The notes under the pieces: model-generated | The model's database searches: none | What the model saw: the letters and a program-made list of their open reading frames with translations, nothing else | What the model was told of the DNA's origin: nothing | Made by a program: the position numbers and the translations under genes | NCBI GenBank assembly: GCA_937877675.1 | Contig: CALEIS010000044.1 | Coordinates: 1-5,487 of the forward strand | DNA: 5,487 bases | Direction of reading: 5' to 3' | Source: an uncultured Clostridia bacterium | GTDB lineage: Bacteria > Bacillota > Clostridia > Oscillospirales > Acutalibacteraceae | In this document: in pieces, positions 1 through 5,487 of the stretch | Layout: each line of letters opens with the position of its first letter | Numbering within the stretch: position 1 is the first letter of the stretch

Positions 1-365
1 AGAAATTCTTTATTGAAAATATTGTCACCAAAAACGGGGACGGATGGCATGATTACTCTATGTCTGTTTGTTAATGACTTAATATTATCAATAACATCGG
101 GCAAGGGACTTGCAAAGCAGAGTGCAATAACAAAATCACCAATTTCATTCTCAAGTTGTGCAACAGATTTTACCTCAAATTCGTGAAAATTACGTTTTCT
201 AACAAACGCATCACTTGCTACAACTGCATCAACTGTAATCCCAAGTCTGTTAAATTCTTCAAAAACTCTGTCAGCACCATTTCCTGTGCCATAAACTGCA
301 ATGGGTAGGGGAGTATCTTTCAAAAATTCCCAACTTGATTGAGTATTAAGCAATTTTTCAAACAC
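1..365 (-). CDS. FkbM-family methyltransferase-like protein, N-terminal Rossmann-like domain (3' end outside window)
   Basis: The reading frame is open from a GTG codon to the window edge, giving 121 residues with no stop. A glycine-rich loop GTGNG at residues 26-30 follows a short beta strand (PIAVY), as in a Rossmann-type nucleotide-binding fold. Further on come VVASDAFVR (residues 48-56), a hydrophobic strand DFVIALCFAS, and PSVPVFGDN near the edge. From memory, this arrangement resembles the N-terminal domain that precedes the SAM-binding domain in many clostridial FkbM-family methyltransferases. The methyltransferase domain itself would lie beyond position 1 and is not seen, so the enzymatic role is inferred. 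The GTG start is preferred because AAGGTGGTG lies 5 nt upstream. An in-frame ATG at 407 falls inside the predicted promoter and has no good ribosome binding site. The gene is transcribed divergently from the transporter operon. It could instead be a stand-alone nucleotide-binding protein. Confidence 0.6.
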   Translation of the reverse strand, partial: MFEKLLNTQSSWEFLKDTPLPIAVYGTGNGADRVFEEFNRLGITVDAVVASDAFVRKRNFHEFEVKSVAQLENEIGDFVIALCFASPLPDVIDNIKSLTNRHRVIMPSVPVFGDNIFNKEF

Positions 366-370
366 ATTCC

Positions 371-379
371 CACCACCTT
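371..379 (-). promoter_or_regulatory. Ribosome binding site that fixes the GTG start at 365
   Basis: The minus strand reads AAGGTGGTG, one mismatch from the ideal AAGGAGGTG, and ends 5 nt before the GTG codon. It decides the start between this GTG and the in-frame ATG 14 codons upstream. The overlapping ATG at 367-365 is in another frame and meets a stop after 15 codons. Confidence 0.7.
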
Positions 380-397
380 GTACATATATTAAACAAA

Positions 398-426
398 ATA
401 ATACCATATTTTTTCTTTCTTTACAA
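398..426 (-). promoter_or_regulatory. Predicted sigma-A promoter of the leftward gene
   Basis: On the minus strand, TTGTAA (426-421) and TATTAT (403-398) are separated by exactly 17 bp. The -10 box is preceded by TGG, so it also fits an extended -10 element (TGnTATTAT). The -10 box matches consensus at five of six bases and the -35 box at four of six. Transcription would start near 391, leaving a leader of about 25 nt before the GTG start. This supports the GTG as the true start. Confidence 0.6.
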
Positions 427-434
427 TAAAACTG

Positions 435-463
435 TTGACGATATTTAAACTTTGCAATAAAAT
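435..463 (+). promoter_or_regulatory. Predicted sigma-A promoter of the EamA-RACo-SDR operon
   Basis: TTGACG (435-440) and TAAAAT (458-463) have a 17-bp spacer, with five of six consensus bases in each box. The expected transcription start is near 470, giving a leader of about 24 nt that carries GGAG at 481-484. A perfect TATAAT also occurs at 472-477, but it has no good -35 partner and would start transcription on top of the ribosome binding site. The -35 box lies 8 bp from the -35 box of the opposite promoter. Confidence 0.7.
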
Positions 464-493
464 ATTTTTATTATAATTTCGGAGATAGTTTTT

Positions 494-1372
494 ATGAAAA
501 AATCATTGAATGCAAGAACAATGTTAATAGTGTCAATGGCAATTTTCGGCACAATCGGACTTTTTGTGCGAAATATTCCGTTACCATCAGGTGAAATTGC
601 TCTTTATCGTGCAGTTTTGGCAGCTATGCTTATTGGACTTTTCTTGCTTGTAACAAAACAGAAAATACCATTTGTAAAAATTAAAAAGGAAATTCCTCTT
701 TTGGTTTTGTCCGGTGTTGCAATGGGATTTAACTGGATTTTACTTTTTGAGGCATATAAATATACAACAGTTTCCGTTGCAACATTGAGTTACTACTTTG
801 CGCCTGTAATCGTAACTATTGCCTGTCCTATTCTTTTTAAAGAAAAAATGGGTGCAAAACAATGGATTTGCTTTTTGATGTCAACACTTGGTATTGTTTT
901 AATCACAGGTATCGGTGATTTGAGTCAAGGTGGTAGTCATCTTAAAGGTATTGCTTTTGGACTTGGCGCAGCTGCCCTTTATGCAACTGTAATTTTATTG
1001 AATAAGTTTATTAAAAACGTTGAGGGAATTCATCGTACATTCTTACAATTCCTTGCAGCAATAATTGTTTTAGTGCCATATGTACTCTTAACAGATGGCA
1101 TCAACTTAAAATCTCTTAATGGTAAAGGCTGGGCATTTCTTCTTGTTATCGGCCTTATTCATACAGGTATTACATATTGTCTTTATTTCTCATCACTTAA
1201 AGAGTTACCAGGACAAAAGTCTGCAATTTTAAGCTATATTGACCCTCTTGTAGCTGTGCTTATTTCTGTTGTTGTGCTTAATGAAAAAATGACAGTAATG
1301 CAGATTATCGGTGGTTTGTTAATACTTGGATTTACTTTGTGGAACGAGATTTCACCTAAAAAACAAAAATAA
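494..1372 (+). CDS. EamA-family (drug/metabolite transporter superfamily) permease
   Basis: This 292-residue integral membrane protein has about ten hydrophobic segments (roughly residues 8-26, 33-54, 66-84, 92-115, 122-140, 150-172, 181-200, 212-232, 240-262 and 266-284), as expected for two tandem EamA repeats of five helices. Each repeat ends with the family pattern of an (A/D)P-containing helix followed by an acidic-basic turn: YFAPVIV...FKEKM in the first half and YIDPLVAV...LNEKM in the second. Repeat 1 has the usual Arg in helix 2 (LYRAVLAA). The length is normal for the family, which moves amino acids, nucleosides and other small metabolites; the substrate cannot be read from the sequence. 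The ATG has GGAG 9 nt upstream. It is the first gene of the operon, 14 bp before the 2Fe-2S/ASKHA gene, so its substrate may relate to that pathway, but this is inference. Confidence 0.92.
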   Translation: MKKSLNARTMLIVSMAIFGTIGLFVRNIPLPSGEIALYRAVLAAMLIGLFLLVTKQKIPFVKIKKEIPLLVLSGVAMGFNWILLFEAYKYTTVSVATLSYYFAPVIVTIACPILFKEKMGAKQWICFLMSTLGIVLITGIGDLSQGGSHLKGIAFGLGAAALYATVILLNKFIKNVEGIHRTFLQFLAAIIVLVPYVLLTDGINLKSLNGKGWAFLLVIGLIHTGITYCLYFSSLKELPGQKSAILSYIDPLVAVLISVVVLNEKMTVMQIIGGLLILGFTLWNEISPKKQK

Positions 1373-1386
1373 AGGATAAAATCTTT

Positions 1387-2787
1387 ATGTATAAAATCAA
1401 AATAAATGACGAGGTTTTATTTGCCGAAAAAGGTGAATTGCTTTCGGACATTTTAATTCGAAACGGAAAATCAGTATCACACCCTTGTGGTGGTAAAGGC
1501 ACCTGCCAAAAATGTAAAGTTTTTGTTGACGGCAGGGAAGAATTGTCTTGCCAATATAGGGTTAGTGGTGATGTGTCCGTTTCTTTTTCTTTGCATGGTG
1601 AAATTCTGTCTGAAACAGGTGCAGAGATAAAAGAAGAGATTACAGAAAATATGTGCCTTTGCCTTGATATTGGCACAACAACTCTTGCATTAGCGCTTGT
1701 TTCATTGGATACTGGTAGCATTTTGAAAGTCGAAACTGCAACCAATCCACAATGTGTTTTTGGTGCAGATATAATGTCAAGAATTGACTTTTGTCGTAAA
1801 AATGGAATTGCAAAGTTACAGTCTGTTTTAATTCCAAAAATCAATGAAATGGTTGAAAAATTCAATTTTACTCAGTCTCTTGATATGTATGTGTCAGGCA
1901 ATGTAACCATGCTTCACACTTTTTTTGGAATAGATTGCTCGTCCATTGGAGTTTCACCATATAAAGCACAATTTCTTGAAAGTAAAACTGAAAAAAATGG
2001 TATTGCAAAGGTTGAAAATGTAATCTCATTACCATCAATCCACTCATTTGTAGGTGCAGATATAGTGGCAGGAATGAACTATATAGGTTATCCTGAAAAT
2101 GGCAAATATAACCTTTTGGTTGACCTGGGCACAAATGCAGAAATTGTGCTATATTCCAACAATTCTGCTCTATGTACATCCACAGCAGCAGGACCTTGTT
2201 TTGAGGGTGCAAACATTTCTTGTGGAATGAGTGCAACGGACGGTGCGATTTATAAATTCTGCCGAAAAAATGACCAAATGGAACTTGAAACAATAAATAA
2301 AAAAAGTCCACAAGGTATTTGTGGAACGGGACTTATAGATATTATTGCAGACCTTGTTGGCAATGAAATAGATGAAACAGGATTTATGGAAAATGACTTT
2401 AAAATTTTTGGAAAAATAGCCGTAAATCAAGGAGATATTCGTCAATTCCAACTTGCAAAATCTGCGGTTTGTTCGGGAATTATTACACTTATTAAACTTG
2501 AAAAAGTTGGTTTTGAGGAGATTGAAAACCTATATATTTCAGGTGGATTTTCTGCAAAAATTGATGTTGAAAATGCAGTAAAAGTAGGTTTATTGCCACG
2601 AGAATTAAAGGAAAAATGTGTTGCAATTAACAACAGTAGTTTGTTGGGTACAGTAAAATTTGCCTGTGAAAAAAACAACTTGAATTCTTATGTGAGAAAC
2701 GCTGAATATGTTGATTTATCAACGGATTCAGGCTTTTCAGAATTGTTTATGAAAAATATGATGTTCGGTGGTGAATGTAATGAGTAA
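1387..2787 (+). CDS. RACo-type 2Fe-2S / ASKHA-domain protein, predicted reductive activator of a corrinoid protein
   Basis: The 466-residue protein begins with a plant-type ferredoxin domain (about residues 1-75) with Cys34, Cys40, Cys43 and Cys55 in a C-x5-C-x2-C-x11-C pattern, able to hold a [2Fe-2S] cluster. An ASKHA ATPase region of the DUF4445/RACo C-terminal family follows. It shows the phosphate-1 motif LDIGTTT (93-99), FGADIMSRI (125-133), VSGNVTMLH (169-177), the phosphate-2 motif LLVDLGTNAEI (243-253), AAGPCFEGANISCGM (267-281), GICGTGLIDII and the adenosine-type motif YISGGF. Characterised relatives (RACo, RamA) use ATP to drive electrons from the Fe-S cluster onto inactive Co(II) corrinoid proteins. 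This copy is short: known RACo proteins are about 550-650 residues, and here the ASKHA domain starts only about 15 residues after the ferredoxin, so the middle linker domain seems absent. AAAGGA lies 10 nt before the ATG. No corrinoid protein is encoded nearby, so the target is unknown. Activation of a methionine synthase or a methyltransferase is possible. Confidence 0.85.
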   Translation: MYKIKINDEVLFAEKGELLSDILIRNGKSVSHPCGGKGTCQKCKVFVDGREELSCQYRVSGDVSVSFSLHGEILSETGAEIKEEITENMCLCLDIGTTTLALALVSLDTGSILKVETATNPQCVFGADIMSRIDFCRKNGIAKLQSVLIPKINEMVEKFNFTQSLDMYVSGNVTMLHTFFGIDCSSIGVSPYKAQFLESKTEKNGIAKVENVISLPSIHSFVGADIVAGMNYIGYPENGKYNLLVDLGTNAEIVLYSNNSALCTSTAAGPCFEGANISCGMSATDGAIYKFCRKNDQMELETINKKSPQGICGTGLIDIIADLVGNEIDETGFMENDFKIFGKIAVNQGDIRQFQLAKSAVCSGIITLIKLEKVGFEEIENLYISGGFSAKIDVENAVKVGLLPRELKEKCVAINNSSLLGTVKFACEKNNLNSYVRNAEYVDLSTDSGFSELFMKNMMFGGECNE

Positions 2788-3571
2788 AGTAGCGGTCATA
2801 ACAGGTGCAAGTTCAGGAATTGGACGATATACTGCAACTGCACTTTTAAAAAGAGGGTGCAAAATTTACGATTTAAGCCGTCGTGATATCCCAATGGATA
2901 ATGTAAAACATATTAAAACCGATGTGACAAACGAAGAAAATGTAATAAGTTCTATTCAACAGATTATTGAAAATGAAGGTAAAATTGACATTGTAATAAA
3001 CTGTGCAGGATATGGCATCTCAGGTGCCGTTGAGTTTACAAATTTGAAAGATGCAAAATCTCAATTTGATGTTAATTTCTTTGGTATGGTTAATGTGAAC
3101 AAAGCCGTAATTCCATATATGCGAAAAGCAGGTGGGGGACGGATTGTAAACATCAGTTCAGTTGCTGCGGTTACTCATATTCCTTTCCAGACCTACTATT
3201 CTGCAACAAAAGCAGCCATAGAGTCATATACTTGTGCTTTGGATAACGAGTTAAAGCCTTTTAATATCTCTGTTACTGCAATTCAACCTGGGGATATATG
3301 TACGGAATTCACCTCAGCTCGTCAAAAATCCTTTGATGGTGATGATGTTTACAACGGCAGAATTTCAAAAAGTGTGGCAGGAATGGAAAAAGATGAACAA
3401 AAGGGTATGAGTCCACAGGTTGCAGGTGACTATATCGCCAAAATTGCTTTGAAAAACAAAGTGAAACCAATTTATGCCATAGGTTTCAGTTATAAATGTG
3501 TATGTGTTATGTGCAAGGTTTTCCCTTGTAGTGTACGAAATAAAATAATCGGAATGTTATATGCAAAATAA
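2780..3571 (+). CDS. Classical short-chain dehydrogenase/reductase (SDR), probably NADP(H)-dependent
   Basis: The 263-residue protein has the full classical SDR signature: TGASSGIG at 8-15 for cofactor binding, Asp48 (TDV), NCAG at 74-77, and the catalytic set Asn99, Ser127, Tyr140 and Lys144 (YSATK), followed by QPGDICTEF. Arg34-Arg35 at the end of the second strand favour NADP(H) over NAD(H). The substrate is unknown; the AGYGISGAVEF and DVNFFG wording resembles the ketoreductase/hydroxysteroid-dehydrogenase-like branch. The C-terminal 35 residues are hydrophobic with basic residues and carry four cysteines (240, 242, 245, 250), perhaps a membrane-contacting tail. The ATG at 2780 is chosen over in-frame GTGs at 2768 and 2771 because the protein then begins MSKVAVITGA, and GGTGGTG sits 6 nt upstream. 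It overlaps the preceding gene by 8 bp, which suggests translational coupling. It is the last gene of the operon. Confidence 0.92.
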   Translation: MSKVAVITGASSGIGRYTATALLKRGCKIYDLSRRDIPMDNVKHIKTDVTNEENVISSIQQIIENEGKIDIVINCAGYGISGAVEFTNLKDAKSQFDVNFFGMVNVNKAVIPYMRKAGGGRIVNISSVAAVTHIPFQTYYSATKAAIESYTCALDNELKPFNISVTAIQPGDICTEFTSARQKSFDGDDVYNGRISKSVAGMEKDEQKGMSPQVAGDYIAKIALKNKVKPIYAIGFSYKCVCVMCKVFPCSVRNKIIGMLYAK

Positions 3572-3599
3572 AAACGAGGTTGTTAAAACCTCGTTTTTT
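3570..3599. terminator. Bidirectional intrinsic terminator between converging operons
   Basis: A perfect inverted repeat of 12 bp (3570-3581 pairing with 3587-3598) has a 5-nt GTTAA loop. Its core is CGAGGTT/AACCTCG, flanked by A-runs on the left and T-runs on the right. Read rightward it ends in a T-run directly after the SDR stop codon. Read leftward it ends in TTTTTATTTT, eight bases past the stop of the hydrolase gene. It can therefore terminate both operons. The left arm begins within the SDR stop codon. Confidence 0.9.
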
Positions 3600-3605
3600 A
3601 ATATA

Positions 3606-4484
3606 TCAGCAAGTTTTCCAAAGAAGCATATTGTCATCAAAAACAGCGGTCATTTTACCATTGTCTTTTAACCAAGAGAGGAAAGAACGAACTGTGCTTC
3701 CAACCAAAGCATACTGCTCAAAACTCAATTGCAATTTATAGTCATTGAAGAGCAATTGTAAAAGTCTTTCAAAAGAAACCGGTTCAGTACAGAAACTACA
3801 TATTCTATCTGAAATTTCCATAACTTTATCAATGTTATACTGTGCCAAATCGACGATATTTTCCGTAGGTACGGCATGTGCAGGGATGAATATTTTGCCA
3901 CTCATCATCTTGACTTTTTCCAAGGTTTCAAGATATGCACCAACATCATAAATGAACGGAATTCCGTATTTATCAAGAGTTTCCTTGCTTGAAAGACAGT
4001 CTGCAAGATAAATTACCTCATCAGGTGTTTTGAAACCCACCATATTGAAGAAATGACCAGGTAAGGAAATTATCTCAAATCCTTGTGGTAACACATCTTC
4101 TGTAAGTATTTCTGCATTACTTTCCTGTGCCAAAAGAAATTTGTGTCGTAATTCTTTTGGTGGATATGCACCGAAAAGGAAGGATGGTTCTAGTATGGGA
4201 TGATTAGTAAAATCACATTCAATGGATGGAACATAAATTTTGCATTTTGTCTGTTCCTGTAGATACTTGTTTCCGCCAATGTGGTCTGCATTTGAATGAG
4301 TATTCAAAATCATTTTAAGTTGCCAACCATTAGCATCTATAATCTTTTTCACCTTTTTCCCAGCGTCTTTATCGTTACCACTGTCAATAAGACAAACATC
4401 AGTATTGTTTAATTTAACAAGTCCGATTTTTGCAGGACATTGTATGTAAAAGCAATTGTCCGATACCTGAATTAACTCGTACAT
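3606..4484 (-). CDS. MBL-fold metallo-hydrolase with a variant HxNxDH metal motif
   Basis: The 292-residue protein has the metallo-beta-lactamase fold order: an N-terminal strand region ending LIDSGND (32-38), motif THSNADHIGG (62-71), LPGHFFNMVG (141-150, His144), YLADCL (159-164, Asp162) and PAHA (201-204, His203). In the usual HxHxDH motif the second His binds a metal ion; here it is Asn65. All the other expected ligands are present (His63, Asp67, His68, His144, Asp162, His203). The last 70 residues look helical and end in a winged-helix-like pattern (VRSFLSWLKDNGKM, then DDNMLLWK), as seen at the C terminus of some MBL hydrolases. The substrate is unknown, and no signal peptide is seen. 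AAAGGA lies 9 nt before the ATG. The gene is 40 bp downstream of the antiporter gene, with no terminator between, so cotranscription is likely. A role as a thioesterase or glyoxalase II-like enzyme is possible but unproven. Confidence 0.88.
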   Translation of the reverse strand: MYELIQVSDNCFYIQCPAKIGLVKLNNTDVCLIDSGNDKDAGKKVKKIIDANGWQLKMILNTHSNADHIGGNKYLQEQTKCKIYVPSIECDFTNHPILEPSFLFGAYPPKELRHKFLLAQESNAEILTEDVLPQGFEIISLPGHFFNMVGFKTPDEVIYLADCLSSKETLDKYGIPFIYDVGAYLETLEKVKMMSGKIFIPAHAVPTENIVDLAQYNIDKVMEISDRICSFCTEPVSFERLLQLLFNDYKLQLSFEQYALVGSTVRSFLSWLKDNGKMTAVFDDNMLLWKTC

Positions 4485-4524
4485 GATTTATCTTCCTTTG
4501 ATATCTAAGAGATTTTTAGTTGCT

Positions 4525-5487
4525 TTATTTGACCTTGTTTCTTTCAGGAATTATAAATATAAATACAAGTGAACTTACAAGAAGCATCATTGGGTAGAAA
4601 AGATGTGAAATTATCTGGAATGCAGTTAATTCGTATCCAAGTGTGCTAACTACGGAAAGTGCTACGAGAATTTGCGCACCATAGGGAAGAATTCCTTGGA
4701 AAATACATGAAAAGGTATCAAGGATTGACGCAGTTTTTCGTGGAGAAATATTAAAATCCTTTGCCATTTCAGTAGCGATAGGGTTGGCCATAACGATAGC
4801 AACTGTGTTGTTTGCAGTGGCAATATCCATAAGGCCAACTAAAAGACCAATGCCTAACTGACCACTTTTTTTGCCTTTGAATACCTTTCTGATTCCGTTG
4901 AGTAATGCCTCAAAACCACCATTATATTTTATCAATCCGCAAAGTGCAGCAACAAGAATAGCAACCATTGATGTTTCAAACATTCCCGATGCTCCTGCAC
5001 CCATTCCAGAAAGTAAGTCAGGGAATGCTACACTGCCAGTTGCTAACATAATAACACTACCTGAAAGGATACCAATCAAAAGTGTTACAAAAACATTGAT
5101 ACCGATAATTCCACTTAAAAGAACAAGAATATACGGAATAATCTGAATCATGTTATATTCTTTTACGATTGCTTCTGGAATATCGGAGTTAAGTGATAAT
5201 ACAAGAATAAGGGCAAGTGTAACAAGGGCAGCAGGGATAACTACTGCAATATTAGTACGGAATTTGTCCTTCATCTTACAGCCTTGACCATTACAAGCAG
5301 CAATAGTTGTATCGGAGATAAATGAAAGGTTATCACCAAACATAGCGCCACCAACAACTGTTCCGACACAAAGTGGGAGAGAAAAGCCTGAGCCTTCTGA
5401 AATTGCAACAGCAATTGGAGTTATGAGTGTGATAGTACCAACAGATGTGCCCATGGCAGTTGAAACAAAGCAACTGATAATGAAAAG
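4525..5487 (-). CDS. NhaC-family Na+/H+ antiporter (N-terminus outside window)
   Basis: The frame is open to the right window edge, giving 320 residues of the C-terminal part. The first Met visible (at 5454) is internal, because 11 codons upstream of it (LFIISCFVSTA) are also open and continue a membrane segment. Family features include TAMGTSVGTITLITPIA, VVGGAMFGDNLSFISDTTIAA, a Gly-rich loop DLLSGMGAGASGMFETS, a second-half motif DIATANNTVAIVMANPIA, and SILDTFSCIFQGILPYGAQIL near the end. These are typical of the NhaC/PF03553 family of about 430-470 residues, so about 110-150 residues are missing. About eight hydrophobic segments are visible. The family exchanges Na+ for H+ at the cytoplasmic membrane, and some members move organic acids such as malate and lactate, so the exact substrate is open. 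It is the upstream gene of a pair with the MBL hydrolase. Confidence 0.9.
   Translation of the reverse strand, partial: LFIISCFVSTAMGTSVGTITLITPIAVAISEGSGFSLPLCVGTVVGGAMFGDNLSFISDTTIAACNGQGCKMKDKFRTNIAVVIPAALVTLALILVLSLNSDIPEAIVKEYNMIQIIPYILVLLSGIIGINVFVTLLIGILSGSVIMLATGSVAFPDLLSGMGAGASGMFETSMVAILVAALCGLIKYNGGFEALLNGIRKVFKGKKSGQLGIGLLVGLMDIATANNTVAIVMANPIATEMAKDFNISPRKTASILDTFSCIFQGILPYGAQILVALSVVSTLGYELTAFQIISHLFYPMMLLVSSLVFIFIIPERNKVK

Noticed and set aside
405..407. ATG as an alternative in-frame start for the leftward gene
   Set aside because: It sits within the spacer just upstream of the predicted -10 box, so it would not be in the transcript, and it lacks a good ribosome binding site.
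459..468. AAAATATTTT palindrome in the promoter region, as a possible operator
   Set aside because: Short, made only of A and T, and expected by chance in such AT-rich DNA.
472..477. Perfect TATAAT upstream of the EamA gene
   Set aside because: There is no acceptable -35 box at 16-18 bp, and the transcript would start at the ribosome binding site. The TTGACG/TAAAAT pair fits better.
1356..1865. A 169-residue open frame on the minus strand opposite the start of the 2Fe-2S/ASKHA gene
   Set aside because: It lies antisense to a gene with clear family motifs, has no recognisable domain and no convincing ribosome binding site.
1763..2065. Near-identical GGTGCAGATATA at about 1763 and 2054, as a possible internal repeat
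   Set aside because: Both copies encode GADI in two separate conserved motifs of the ASKHA family (FGADIMSRI and VGADIVAG), so this is chance codon similarity.
1868..2678. Several further minus-strand open frames (1868-2311, 2170-2451, 2442-2678)
   Set aside because: All lie opposite the conserved ASKHA region and overlap each other. Their composition (rich in Phe, Leu, His, Cys) is typical of antisense translation of AT-rich genes.
2768..2773. Two in-frame GTG codons as alternative SDR starts
   Set aside because: They form part of the GGTGGTG sequence that serves as the ribosome binding site for the ATG at 2780, where family members normally begin.
3745..3951. A 68-residue plus-strand open frame inside the MBL hydrolase gene
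   Set aside because: Antisense shadow of a well-supported gene, with no domain or start signal.
4871..5146. A 91-residue plus-strand open frame inside the antiporter gene
   Set aside because: Antisense shadow; its Ile/Pro/Ala-rich sequence mirrors membrane-segment codons on the other strand.

Overview
The window is AT-rich and reads like a low-GC Firmicute, most likely an anaerobic, possibly gut-type member of the Clostridia. This rests on codon usage, AAGGAGG-type ribosome binding sites, sigma-A-like promoters, and an iron-sulfur/ASKHA activator protein typical of anaerobes. No phylogenetic marker gene is present, so the genus is not assigned.

Layout. (1) Positions 1-365, minus strand: the 5' part of a gene that starts at a GTG codon and runs off the left edge. 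It encodes a Rossmann-like domain resembling the N-terminal domain of Firmicute FkbM-family methyltransferases. (2) Positions 366-493: a compact divergent promoter region with back-to-back -35 boxes. (3) Positions 494-3571, plus strand: a tight three-gene operon of an EamA/DMT-family 10-TM transporter, a compact RACo-type 2Fe-2S/ASKHA protein (corrinoid-protein reductive activator family), and a classical short-chain dehydrogenase/reductase. The gaps are 14 bp and then an 8-bp overlap. (4) Positions 3570-3599: a perfect stem with U-tracts on both sides, acting as a shared terminator for the converging operons. (5) Positions 3606-5487, minus strand: a metallo-beta-lactamase-fold hydrolase downstream of an NhaC-family antiporter that is cut by the right edge. 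The two are 40 bp apart and probably cotranscribed.

How the genes may work together. The plus-strand operon joins a metabolite transporter, a predicted ATP-dependent low-potential electron donor for a corrinoid protein, and an NADP(H)-type oxidoreductase. No corrinoid protein or methyltransferase lies in the window, so the target of the activator is unknown and must be encoded elsewhere. The minus-strand pair joins ion homeostasis with a hydrolase whose metal-binding motif has one His replaced by Asn. I see no tRNA, rRNA, CRISPR array, insertion sequence or phage gene. The window looks like ordinary chromosomal metabolism, with a few points worth a second look rather than a clear new system.
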